From: GCA-020344555 sp964548955
Lineage (GTDB): Bacteria > Planctomycetota > Phycisphaerae > UBA1845
DNA length: 24,665 bases
Reading direction: 5' to 3'
Assembly: GCA_964548955.1 (NCBI GenBank)
Contig: CAZJTP010000046.1
Coordinates: forward strand, 1-24,665
The number at the start of each line of letters is the position of its first letter. Within the stretch, counting starts at the first letter, position 1. The translations under genes were made by a program, and so were the position numbers. The notes beneath the pieces were generated by a model. It saw nothing but the letters and a program-made list of their open reading frames with translations, did not search any database and was not told where the DNA came from. Below are positions 7,018-14,863 of the stretch, one piece after another.

Positions 7018-7206
7018 GGAGTAGTCCTTTCACCAACGAATCCCGCGAATCGACCGCCGAGACGCTGCAGCGCTGGCCATGTGCGCAACAGGCACGTCAC
7101 TGAGCTCGTCATTCCATTAACGCGTACAGCCTCGCCAAACCGTGGGAAAGCGCGGGAACCAGAGAATGACATTGGCATCACGGCAATCCATAGAAGGAGT
7201 ATGCAC

Positions 7207-7320
7207 ATGAGATCCAGATTGACGTTCGAGTCTTTAGAAAATGGCTTTGTTCCCTTCGCTTCGATTCCTGTCCCTATCGTTTATTCCGTACGCCTTGTCA
7301 ATACACGACCTACGGTTTGA
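7207..7320 (+). pseudogene. Small ORF with strong RBS; possible planctomycete secretion-signal remnant
   Basis: A 37-codon frame beginning MRSRLTFESLENGFVPFAS, preceded by AAGGAGT with ideal spacing (7 nt). The RLxFESLExx start resembles the extended N-terminus of many Planctomycetota secreted proteins (RRLxLExLExRxLLSA), but the usual long hydrophobic segment and downstream domains are lacking. It may be a true small protein or the 5' stub of a deleted surface protein. The alternative ATG at 7201 directly abuts the SD and is unlikely to be used. Confidence 0.3.
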
Positions 7321-7661
7321 CAGTTTCGACGCCTCGGCTATCGTCTCCAGCCTGTGACGGAGGTTGTCGGAGGCTGTAAAATGAGTTCGATTCGCATCTT
7401 GGTAGCGTATGGTGTCATTATTCGGCCCGGCTCCAATAGCAACCGAAGAGAAACGAAGATCATCTGTGCCGAACCCATGCAGCGCTCCCAGACCCTATAC
7501 CTTACGTGTGTGAAGACGTACGAGCATAGCTGCGTCCGAGGAAGCGCCAATCTCGGATGTCCCCAGGAATGCCTGAAACCCCGATTTTCGGCCCGGATAG
7601 GATATCCGGGAGGCACAAGGACATCTGTACAAGTAGCCGTTTCTCGTGGAAACTGGGAGGT

Positions 7662-7679
7662 GCCCGACGGTCGTCGGGC
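7662..7679. other. Perfect 7-bp hairpin upstream of the FHA-protease
   Basis: GCCCGAC (7662-7668) and GTCGGGC (7673-7679) form a perfect stem with a 4-nt loop GGTC, about 70 bp before the FHA-protease start. No T-tract follows, so it is not a canonical terminator. It could be a 5' UTR structure or an operator. Confidence 0.35.
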
Positions 7680-7748
7680 GACGATCGTGGGATTGCCTTC
7701 AAGAAGTGCTGGGCAACTCCACCTGTGTAGTCTTTGATAGGGTGTCTG

Positions 7749-9218
7749 GTGCGTGCCCAGCTACTCCATCTAAGCGGTCCCTACCGCGGCCGAACCGTCA
7801 CCTATGCCAAGAAGAACCTGCTGCTCGGCACCGTGCCCGAGGCAGACGTTCACTTTCCCCCAGGGCAACAGGTCGCCGAACGCCACGTCGGCCTGGACCT
7901 CGCCATCGAGAGCAACGCGTTTGCCCTCAAGGCCAACGACGGAAAGGTGTTCGTCAATGGGCAGGAAGTCCGCGATGTGATCCTCAAAAATGGCGACCTG
8001 CTTGAGCTTGGGGTCGGTGGCCCCAGACTGCGTTACCGCGTCTGCACCCAGCCCGGCCGACCCTGCAAGCCGTTCAACCAAACGCTTAGCGATGCACGCG
8101 AAGTACGCCGCGAAAGCGGCCTCGTCGCCGGCACGCAAACTCTCCGGCACGATCTGCTTACCCACTCCAGCAGGAAAGTTCAGGCTGCGTTCCTTCTGAT
8201 CCTCCTCGTCCTGGTCGCGGTGGTGGCCTTCTTGGGGGCCTCCCTTGGAGGGCGGCAGATCGCCCTTGAGCAGGAGTCCTCGCGGAGGAGGCTTAACGAA
8301 GTCTACGAGCAGGAACTTGCCGGCCTTCGCGAGCAGATGGCGGAGTTCCGGCACGAGCAGGCTGGGCAAATCTCGCGTGCGGAAGTGGAGGAGCTGCGCG
8401 CGGATCTCATGCGCCGTGCTTTGGTCGTAGACCGGCTGGTTAAACGGAACAAGGCCCTCAAGAAGGTGCTCGAGGTGTACAGCCGCGGAGTGTGCCTCAT
8501 TCACGGCATCTACACCCTCAAGTACTCCCACGACGACGAACTCGTGCAGGTCGTGGATTCCAACGGCGGTGCCCTGCAATTGGAGTACATCGGGTCCGGC
8601 TTCCTGGCCGCGGCTACCGGGCACGTGATCACCAACCGACACGTGGCGGAACCCTGGTGGAACAACGAGACCGTCGCTCCGTTGCTCGCCCAGGGACTGA
8701 TCCCGGAGTTCGTCCTTCTTACCGTCAGCTTCCCGGGAAAACAACCGATCACGGTGGATCCCGCAACCATTAGGCTCGGCGCGGACGAGGTGGACACAGC
8801 CATCCTTCAGGTCTCAGTGGATGATGTCCCGATCCTCCCGCTGCATACCGGCGGATTCGACGCCGTGCGCGGCGAACGCGTCATCGTCCTCGGTTACCCT
8901 ACCGGCCTCAATGCGCTCTTGGCCCGGGCTGAGCCTGACCTCGTCAACGAGGTTCTTAACCGAGCCACGGATACCGAGAGCCTGATCACGCAACTCGCCG
9001 AGCGGAACGCCATTTTCCCAGTGATCACCCAAGGGGCACTGAACGACGTGACCGAAAGAAGGCTGGTCTACGATGCCGAGACAACCTCAGGTGGATCGGG
9101 CGGCCCCGTGTTCGGCCCGGACGGCACGGTAATCGGGGTCAACTTCGCGATTACTCCGGACTTCGACGGATCCAACTTCGGCGTGCCGATTGAGTTCGCC
9201 CGGGTACTACTGCCCTGA
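7749..9218 (+). CDS. FHA domain - transmembrane - coiled coil - trypsin-like serine protease
   Basis: About 490 aa. Numbering here starts from an in-frame TTG at 7734; I prefer GTG at 7749, which starts MRAQLLHLSGPYRGRTV with AGGG just upstream. Residues 6-102 are an FHA domain (GPYRGRTV, LLLGTVPEADVHF, then HVGLDL and a FVNGxxV turn). A single membrane helix spans 149-172 and a coiled coil about 178-248. A chymotrypsin-fold domain spans 250-494 with all three catalytic residues visible: His303 in VITNRHVA, Asp354 in DEVDTAIL, Ser455 in SGGSGGPVF. The likely topology is FHA in the cytosol and protease in the periplasm. FHA domains bind phosphothreonine peptides, so it may link kinase signalling to envelope proteolysis (inference). 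The usual FHA Arg/Ser pair is only partly present (LLLGT for xxIGR), so phosphopeptide binding is uncertain. The DegP-type PDZ domain is absent. Confidence 0.85.
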   Translation: MRAQLLHLSGPYRGRTVTYAKKNLLLGTVPEADVHFPPGQQVAERHVGLDLAIESNAFALKANDGKVFVNGQEVRDVILKNGDLLELGVGGPRLRYRVCTQPGRPCKPFNQTLSDAREVRRESGLVAGTQTLRHDLLTHSSRKVQAAFLLILLVLVAVVAFLGASLGGRQIALEQESSRRRLNEVYEQELAGLREQMAEFRHEQAGQISRAEVEELRADLMRRALVVDRLVKRNKALKKVLEVYSRGVCLIHGIYTLKYSHDDELVQVVDSNGGALQLEYIGSGFLAAATGHVITNRHVAEPWWNNETVAPLLAQGLIPEFVLLTVSFPGKQPITVDPATIRLGADEVDTAILQVSVDDVPILPLHTGGFDAVRGERVIVLGYPTGLNALLARAEPDLVNEVLNRATDTESLITQLAERNAIFPVITQGALNDVTERRLVYDAETTSGGSGGPVFGPDGTVIGVNFAITPDFDGSNFGVPIEFARVLLP

Positions 9219-9557
9219 TTAGACAATCATCCGGTGTGACCTGCCCTCTGTGGTCAGGCCTGGTTTACCGCGATCGGCGTTCAGGGATGTGTCATTGGCA
9301 GGCCAGCGTGACATTGTCCAGTCGCAGGGCAAGACGGTGGCATGAATCATGCGACGGAGCTGATCAGAGTCTCAACCAGAAATGGGATTGCTCCGTCAGC
9401 ACCAGCATCGGAGTTAGTGTCCCCAGTCGGGGGCTCATCGCGCCACGCGTCAGGTCCGGCACGTGTCGCTCTGCGCCAAACAGCGTTATATTTCTCTGCG
9501 CTGATTATCGAAGGTTAGCGGTGGAAGTGGCTTTCGTTTTGAGGTTCGGAGATAACC
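9219..9557. other. 339-bp intergenic region upstream of hemL
   Basis: No coding signal is seen. It holds a short CCCC-AGTC-GGGG dyad at 9421-9433 and a -10-like TATATT at 9487-9492. It presumably contains the hemL-hemC-hemD promoter and leader. No known riboswitch could be recognised by eye. Confidence 0.4.
9487..9492 (+). promoter_or_regulatory. Possible -10 box of the hemLCD operon
   Basis: TATATT at 9487-9492 is the best -10-like hexamer in the hemL leader, 65 bp before the start codon. The matching -35 position (9464-9469, TGTCGC) is poor, so the promoter is tentative. Confidence 0.25.
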
Positions 9558-10859
9558 TTGTCCTGCGATATGAGACGCCCTCGCTCTGCTGCCCTATATA
9601 AGCGGGCGTGCGCCACCCTGGTCGGCGGCGTAAACAGTCCAGTACGGGCCTTTCGGGCCGTGGGTGGAGACCCGGTATTCATCGAGCACGTAGAGGGAGC
9701 CCGGGTGTACGACGTGGACGGCAACTGCTACGTCGATCTCGTTGGCACATGGGGTCCCGCGATCGTGGGGCACGCTCATCCCGTGGTCGTGCACGCGGTG
9801 CAGCAGGCCGCCGCCAAAGGACTCAGTTTTGGTGCCTGCTGCGCGGCAGAGGCCGAGCTGGCTGAACTCATTGTCCAAGCGCTGCCCCGCGTGGAGATGA
9901 TCCGGTTCGTCAACAGCGGCACGGAGGCCTGCATGAGCGTCATCCGCCTGGCGCGAGCAGCGACGGGCCGTGCGAAGGTCCTAAAGTTCCTCGGCTGCTA
10001 TCACGGTCACGTCGATGCGTTGCTGGTGGCTGCGGGGTCTGGAGCGGCGACCTTCGGCGTACCCGATTCGGCCGGCGTGCCGCAAGCGTTTGCCCAGGCC
10101 ACCTTGCTCGCGCCGTACAACGACCTGACCACAGTCGAGCAGATCATGGCGCAGCACGACGGTGACGTAGCCGCGATCGTGATCGAGCCCGTGGCCGGCA
10201 ACATGGGTTTCGTCGAACCGGTCGAGGGATTCCTTACCGGACTCCGGGAGGTGTGCAATCAGCACGGCAGCCTGCTCGTTTTCGATGAGGTGATGACCGG
10301 CTTCCGCGTCGCGTGGGGCGGCTATCAGAATCTCTGCGGCATCGAGCCCGATCTCACTTGCCTGGGCAAGGTCATCGGTGGCGGTTTACCGGTGGCGGCA
10401 TACAGTGGACGCAAGGATCTCATGCAGCAGGTCAGTCCGCTTGGTCCGATGTACCAGGCCGGTACGCTCAGTGGCAACCCGCTCGGCATGGCAGCCGGGA
10501 TCGCCACCCTACAGCTGTGCCGGGCCGACGGCTTCTACGACCAGCTTGCATCGAAGGCCGCCCGTATTGCCGAGGGCTTCCGTAGCGCTGCCGGCGAGGC
10601 CGGCATCAAGGTGCAGACCGGGGCACTGGGTGGGATGCTGGGACTCGCACTGTTAGATCGCCCCGTGCGGAGCTTCGCTGATGCCCAGGCCGCTGACCAC
10701 GAGCTTTACGCACGTTTCTTCCAAGCCATGTTGGACCGCGGCATCTGGTTGCCGCCCTCTGGGTATGAAGCGATGTTTGTCTCGGCGGCACACGATGATG
10801 CGGCGATCGATGTCATCATCGCCGCGGCGCGCGAGAGCTTTCGGATGGCCGCATCATGA
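9558..10859 (+). CDS. hemL: Glutamate-1-semialdehyde 2,1-aminomutase
   Basis: A 433-aa class-III PLP aminotransferase that converts glutamate-1-semialdehyde to 5-aminolevulinate, the second step of the C5 heme pathway. Visible hallmarks are GGVNSPVRAF (23-32), NSGTEA (119-124), CYHGHVDALL (147-156), FDEVMTGFR (242-250) and the PLP lysine K271 in CLGKVIGGGLP. Length matches the family (about 425-430 aa). The start is TTG at 9558, supported by GGAG at 9548-9551 with a 6-nt spacer; the alternative in-frame ATG at 9570 would be 18 nt from this SD. The 3' end overlaps hemC by 4 bp (ATGA), implying translational coupling. It is the first gene of hemL-hemC-hemD. Its substrate would come from the HemA moiety of the HemH-HemA fusion at the other end of the cluster. 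Confidence 0.97.
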   Translation: MSCDMRRPRSAALYKRACATLVGGVNSPVRAFRAVGGDPVFIEHVEGARVYDVDGNCYVDLVGTWGPAIVGHAHPVVVHAVQQAAAKGLSFGACCAAEAELAELIVQALPRVEMIRFVNSGTEACMSVIRLARAATGRAKVLKFLGCYHGHVDALLVAAGSGAATFGVPDSAGVPQAFAQATLLAPYNDLTTVEQIMAQHDGDVAAIVIEPVAGNMGFVEPVEGFLTGLREVCNQHGSLLVFDEVMTGFRVAWGGYQNLCGIEPDLTCLGKVIGGGLPVAAYSGRKDLMQQVSPLGPMYQAGTLSGNPLGMAAGIATLQLCRADGFYDQLASKAARIAEGFRSAAGEAGIKVQTGALGGMLGLALLDRPVRSFADAQAADHELYARFFQAMLDRGIWLPPSGYEAMFVSAAHDDAAIDVIIAAARESFRMAAS

Positions 10860-11737
10860 GCAGGCTGCGTGTCGGCACGCGTGGGAGCGACCTTGCGCTG
10901 TGGCAGACTAACTGGGTCTGTGATCGGCTGCGCGGGACCTGTCAGAATCTTCAGATCGAGCAGGTGATCATCACGACCCACGGTGATATCGCGGCCGATA
11001 AGAGTCTCGGGCGCGACTGGCCGGTTGGGGCGTTTGTTAGCGCGATCGAGAAGGCCCTGCTCGACGAGCGGGTGGATTTTGCCGTCCATAGCTACAAGGA
11101 CCTGCAGACAGCCGAGACGGCGGGGCTGGTGATCGCCGCGACGCCGCCGAGGGAGGTCGCGCATGACGTGCTCCTGACTCGCGGGGCAACGAAGTTGGAG
11201 GAGCTGCCGGCGGGTGCGCGCATCGGGACCGGCAGCCCGCGTCGAGCTGCACAGTTACTACTGCTTGGCGCGTTCGAAATCGTGCTGATCCGTGGCAACG
11301 TGCCCACGCGAGTCGCGAAAATCGAGCGGGAGAACCTGGATGCTGTGGTGCTTGCCGCGGCTGGTCTCAAGCGGCTGGGGATCGAATACCCGCACGTGGT
11401 CGATCTCCCCATAGACCAGATCTTGCCGGCCCCCGCGCAGGGCGCGCTTGCGGTTCAGGCCCGTGTGGACAGCGAGGCGGCCAGGCTGACCGCGGTGCTG
11501 GACGACCCACAGACGCGGCGTTGCGTCTTGGCGGAACGCACCATTCTACGCCGCATCGGTGCCGGTTGTCGCACTCCCGTGGGTGCGCTGGCGCAGACGA
11601 CGGACGACGACGTCACACTGCGAGCCCGCCTCTTCACGGATGATTACGCCCGCTTCGCCGAAGGCACCGAGATCGGTCGTGACCCGGTTGCCGTGGGCGT
11701 CGCGCTGGCTGACCGGCTCTTAGAGGAATTACAGTAA
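10856..11737 (+). CDS. hemC: Porphobilinogen deaminase (hydroxymethylbilane synthase)
   Basis: The 293-aa product condenses four porphobilinogens into hydroxymethylbilane. Key features are RVGTRGSDLALWQT at the N-terminus, HSYKDLQT containing the catalytic Asp (D82), GTGSPRRAAQL (124-134), LIRGNVPTRVAKI, PAPAQGALAVQ, and the dipyrromethane-cofactor cysteine C238 in IGAGCRTPVGA. Length is a little shorter than E. coli HemC (313 aa) but all three domains are present. KDLQTAE replaces the common KDLPTE; the catalytic Asp is kept. The ATG overlaps the hemL stop by 4 bp, and hemD follows 3 bp after the TAA, so the three genes form a tight operon. Confidence 0.97.
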   Translation: MSRLRVGTRGSDLALWQTNWVCDRLRGTCQNLQIEQVIITTHGDIAADKSLGRDWPVGAFVSAIEKALLDERVDFAVHSYKDLQTAETAGLVIAATPPREVAHDVLLTRGATKLEELPAGARIGTGSPRRAAQLLLLGAFEIVLIRGNVPTRVAKIERENLDAVVLAAAGLKRLGIEYPHVVDLPIDQILPAPAQGALAVQARVDSEAARLTAVLDDPQTRRCVLAERTILRRIGAGCRTPVGALAQTTDDDVTLRARLFTDDYARFAEGTEIGRDPVAVGVALADRLLEELQ

Positions 11738-11740
11738 GCC

Positions 11741-12418
11741 ATGCGTGTGTGGGTCACACGTGACGAACCCGAAGATGGGCCGCTCTCCACTGCCTTGCGA
11801 GCCCGCGGTCTGACACCTGTTCTGGAACCGGTGATTGAGCGGCGGCTCGTGTGCGATCCGGCTCAGGCGATCGGCTCGCTGTCACGCAACGATTGGCTCG
11901 TGCTGACCAGCCCGTTCGCGATCGAAGCCGTCCGGTCGTGCGACGCCGCACGCATGCCGCGTGTTGCAGTCGTGGGAGAACCGTCGGCGCGCTTAGCTAG
12001 GTCTCATGGACTGCACGTCGAATTGGTCAGTCCGGACGGCCACGGAGCAGGATTGTTTACCGAACTGCGTACGCAGGTCGCGAGCGGCACGGTTTGTTAC
12101 CCGCGGTCGGCGCGAGTCTCGACACCGAAGGCGTGGCGCGATGTAGAGCTGCGAAGTCCCGTCTTGTACGACAACTTTGTGCGGACGTACGACCGCACCA
12201 TCGTCGGGCATGTAGATGTCGTCGCAGTCGCGAGCCCGTCAGCCGTGCAGGTGGTGGGCCCGGTCAAGCTGCCTTTCGCGAGCATCGGCCGGGTCACCTC
12301 CGCCGCGATCCGACGACTCGGCTGCGAGGTCTGGACCGAGGCTGATCCGCCCAGTTTTGAAGCGCTTGCTGAAGCAATTGCCGATCAGGCCGGCCCGTCG
12401 CGCCACCAGCGTGCGTAG
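11741..12418 (+). CDS. hemD: Uroporphyrinogen-III synthase
   Basis: A 225-aa two-lobed protein. HemD is poorly conserved, but the pattern fits: VWVTRDEPEDGPLSTALRARG at the start, DWLVLTSPFAIEAV (51-64), VAVVGEPSARLARSHG, VAVASPSAVQVVG and IGRVTSAAIRRLG toward the end. It cyclises hydroxymethylbilane to uroporphyrinogen III with inversion of ring D. The start lies 3 bp after the hemC stop. Length (usual 240-260) is slightly short. The last 34 bp overlap the 3' end of hemB on the opposite strand, so the two heme operons converge with no spacer. Identity is supported strongly by its position directly after hemC. Confidence 0.9.
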   Translation: MRVWVTRDEPEDGPLSTALRARGLTPVLEPVIERRLVCDPAQAIGSLSRNDWLVLTSPFAIEAVRSCDAARMPRVAVVGEPSARLARSHGLHVELVSPDGHGAGLFTELRTQVASGTVCYPRSARVSTPKAWRDVELRSPVLYDNFVRTYDRTIVGHVDVVAVASPSAVQVVGPVKLPFASIGRVTSAAIRRLGCEVWTEADPPSFEALAEAIADQAGPSRHQRA

Positions 12419-13413
12419 TCCAACGCAGCATAGGTGAAGATCACGTCCGCGCCGGCCCTCGCAATTCCCATCAGTGCTTCCGTCATGCACGCCCGTTCGT
12501 CCAGCCAGCCATTCTCCGCCGCCGCCTTTACCATCGCATACTCGCCGCTGACGTGATAGGCAGCGACGGGCAGGTTTGTCGTCGCGCGGAGGCGGCTGAT
12601 GATATCAAGGTAAGGCAGCGCGGGCTTGACCATGAGCATGTCCGCCCCTTCCGCCTCATCGAGCTGCGCCTCTATGGTCGCCTCACGGGCATTGGCCGGG
12701 TCCATCTGATAGGTCTTCTTGTCCTTTGGCACGTTTGCCGCCTCGACCGGTGCCGAGTCGAGCGCGTCGCGGAAGGGGCCGTACAACGGGGAGGCGTACT
12801 TCGCAGTATAGCTGATGATGCCTACGTCGTGGGCGCCCGCTGCATCGAGTGCCGCGCGAATGGCGGCCACGCGGCCGTCCATCATGTCGGACGGGGCGAC
12901 GAAATCGGCACCCGCCTCGGCGTGAAGCACTGCCATGCGTGCCAGAATGTCAACGGTCTCATCGTTCATTACGACGCCACGATCACTGACGAATCCGTCG
13001 TGACCGAGGCTGGAGTAGGGATCGAGGGCAATGTCCGTGATAAGGCACGCCGTCGGCACGGATTCGCGCAACATCCGCAAGCTGCGGCACAGCAGGTTGT
13101 CGGGATTGACGGCCTCGCGTGCGTCCGCGGTTTTCTTCTGCGGATCGATGACCGGAAAGAGCGCGAACGCGCCGACGCCCAGGTCGAGCGACTCCCGACA
13201 ACGCGCAATAATCAGGTCCACGGACTGCCGCGCATGTCCGGGCATCGACGCAATCGCTTCGGAGCGGTTCTCGCCGTCGTTGATGAACAATGGCAGAACG
13301 AGACGGTCCGGAGTCAGTCGGGTTTCGCGGACCAAGCCTCGAATGACGACATTACGCCGCAAGCGCCGCGGGCGACGCAGCGGGCGAGGGAGGTGGTGCG
13401 ATTGGGGCTTCAT
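12385..13413 (-). CDS. hemB: Delta-aminolevulinic acid dehydratase (porphobilinogen synthase)
   Basis: A 342-aa TIM-barrel enzyme that joins two 5-aminolevulinates to porphobilinogen. Both Schiff-base lysines are visible: K205 in SYTAKYASPLYGPFRDA and K263 in MLMVKPALPYLDI. Also present are LVLPLFI, PSDMMDGRV (175-182) and the allosteric-site-like QMDPANAREA. In the metal segment, DIALDPYSSLGHDG (127-140) replaces the cysteine triad of zinc enzymes, so this is the cysteine-free, Mg/K-type active site seen in Pseudomonas and plants. The ATG at 13413 overlaps the hemY stop by 4 bp. It is the last gene of the minus-strand operon, and its 3' end overlaps hemD on the other strand. No terminator is visible. 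Confidence 0.97.
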   Translation of the reverse strand: MKPQSHHLPRPLRRPRRLRRNVVIRGLVRETRLTPDRLVLPLFINDGENRSEAIASMPGHARQSVDLIIARCRESLDLGVGAFALFPVIDPQKKTADAREAVNPDNLLCRSLRMLRESVPTACLITDIALDPYSSLGHDGFVSDRGVVMNDETVDILARMAVLHAEAGADFVAPSDMMDGRVAAIRAALDAAGAHDVGIISYTAKYASPLYGPFRDALDSAPVEAANVPKDKKTYQMDPANAREATIEAQLDEAEGADMLMVKPALPYLDIISRLRATTNLPVAAYHVSGEYAMVKAAAENGWLDERACMTEALMGIARAGADVIFTYAALDYARWWRDGPA

Positions 13414-14861
13414 GGATCGTTCCTCTCAGAAAGGGCTGTAATAACATCGTGGGCTACTTGTTTGCCAAGGCGGACGCAGTCGTTGATCGAAACACCGTCC
13501 AGGAAGTTTCCTGCCAGGTGCAGGCCCGGGATCGTCGCAGCGATCTGGCGAAGTCGGACGATTTTCTCGACGTGCCCGAGGTGATACTGTGGGATAGCAT
13601 CCGGATACGCACATATATCTACGAGCGTGGGGTCGCCCGTAATCCGCAGGAGATCGCGCAGGGCACCCAGCGCAGTCGTTACCAGCTCCTCATCACTTTG
13701 TGAATTGACGTTGGGCGTGCTTGCGCCCCCGACGAACACCCGCATCAGGCGCTGGTCGGATGGAGCGTGGTGCGGGAACGCGCTGTCGGCCCACAGCACT
13801 CCCATCAGCGGAAACTCCGGCTCGTTGTGCGGGACGAGGAAGCCGAAACCGTCGAGCGGGTGTCCGACGTCCGCCCGGCGGAAGGCCAGGTTGATCACTG
13901 TCAGCGGGGCGCTTTCGATGCCGGCCAGGATCGCGGCTGCTTCCGCCTGGAGCGACGACAGAAGCCGGCTCGCCTCGCCTACCGGCACGGCCAGCACAAC
14001 CCGGCGGCAACGCATCTCGCGTATCGTGTTCGAGCCAACGCGGGAGGCACTGGCGGACAAGCCGCCAGTGGCACCCGAGCAGCGAAGACGGGAATACCCG
14101 CTTTCACGCTGGAATGTCTCGACTCGGTGTCGAACAACCAGCCGCTCGCCCAGCGTGTTGGCGATGGCATCTGCCAGGCCACCAAGGCCCCGGTCCACGC
14201 TTACCAGCCCGCGCCAACGCCGCCGCAATCCGGGGTCCAACCGTTTACGGATCATACTCGGGATACGTCGAAATGTGCGGCCTAGTGGGCTGAACGACTT
14301 CGTGTCGAAGTCACGCAGCACCGGGAAACAGGCGTACGCACTGAGCTTGCGGATGTCGCCGGCCAGGACTCCCGCCACGACTGCGCTGACCATCGTATCC
14401 GACACCTCGCGGCCAAAGCGCCGTGCCGCAAACTCCTCGATGGTGCACTCGGGCTTTTCGGCGCGACGACTGAAGAACAGTCCGCTCATTGCACGGCACG
14501 CCCCGCCGAAGCTCAGCAGCGGCGAGGTGAACAGGTGGATCGGATTCGTAGGCGCGGCCATGAGCCGGCCTTTGCGGTAGATGTAACGCTTCTTTGCCTC
14601 CGGGCTGGCGGTAACGACGTTGATGCGATTGGACAGGCCGCCGAGGAGCTCCTCGAACGCCGGATCTCGGATAATCACATTGAACGGCCCTTCCTCTAGT
14701 AGGAAGCCGTCGCGCCGCTCGGTCTGCATGGCGCCGCCGACCCTGGGTCCGGCCTCGAGCAACATAACGTCGACGCCGGCATTGTTCAGGTGCCACGCGG
14801 TGGTCAAGCCGCTGATCCCGCCGCCGACGACAATGACGTCTTTGATGTCTTCCTCGCTCAT
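13410..14861 (-). CDS. hemY: Protoporphyrinogen/coproporphyrinogen oxidase, HemY (PPOX) type
   Basis: About 483 aa. It is an oxygen-dependent FAD oxidase that removes six electrons from protoporphyrinogen IX (or coproporphyrinogen III in CPD-pathway bacteria). The N-terminal FAD site VIVVGGGISGLTTAWHL (9-25), LLEAGPRVGGAMQTE and FLLEEGPFNVI are typical, and GLHLAGNFLDGVSINDCVR near the C-terminus is the second FAD-contacting motif. I choose the ATG at 14861 (MSEEDIKDVIVVGG), 2 bp after the hemE stop. The longer frame from 14915 would overlap hemE by 52 bp and adds non-homologous sequence. Because a true HemN lies upstream, protoporphyrinogen is the likely substrate. The 3' end overlaps hemB by 4 bp. 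Confidence 0.95.
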   Translation of the reverse strand: MSEEDIKDVIVVGGGISGLTTAWHLNNAGVDVMLLEAGPRVGGAMQTERRDGFLLEEGPFNVIIRDPAFEELLGGLSNRINVVTASPEAKKRYIYRKGRLMAAPTNPIHLFTSPLLSFGGACRAMSGLFFSRRAEKPECTIEEFAARRFGREVSDTMVSAVVAGVLAGDIRKLSAYACFPVLRDFDTKSFSPLGRTFRRIPSMIRKRLDPGLRRRWRGLVSVDRGLGGLADAIANTLGERLVVRHRVETFQRESGYSRLRCSGATGGLSASASRVGSNTIREMRCRRVVLAVPVGEASRLLSSLQAEAAAILAGIESAPLTVINLAFRRADVGHPLDGFGFLVPHNEPEFPLMGVLWADSAFPHHAPSDQRLMRVFVGGASTPNVNSQSDEELVTTALGALRDLLRITGDPTLVDICAYPDAIPQYHLGHVEKIVRLRQIAATIPGLHLAGNFLDGVSINDCVRLGKQVAHDVITALSERNDP

Positions 14862-14863
14862 GC

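Larger units (their letters stand above)
7018..7733. other. 716-bp region without a confident gene
   Basis: Between the MscS start and the FHA-protease there is one short ORF with a strong SD (7207-7320, listed separately) and a perfect hairpin (7662-7679). A 127-codon forward frame at 7354-7737 shows no recognisable motif and odd composition, and is not called. No IS, tRNA or CRISPR features are seen. It may hold decayed sequence. Confidence 0.4.

Noticed and set aside
9415..9440. CCCC-AGTC-GGGG dyad as a terminator
   Set aside because: Only a 4-bp stem and no T-tract.
12553..13584. 343-codon plus-strand frame
   Set aside because: It is the antisense shadow of hemB and the hemY 3' end; both real genes have complete catalytic motifs.
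13627..14580. 317-codon plus-strand frame
   Set aside because: Antisense of hemY; the Arg/Ser/Pro-rich translation is typical of shadow frames in GC-rich DNA.
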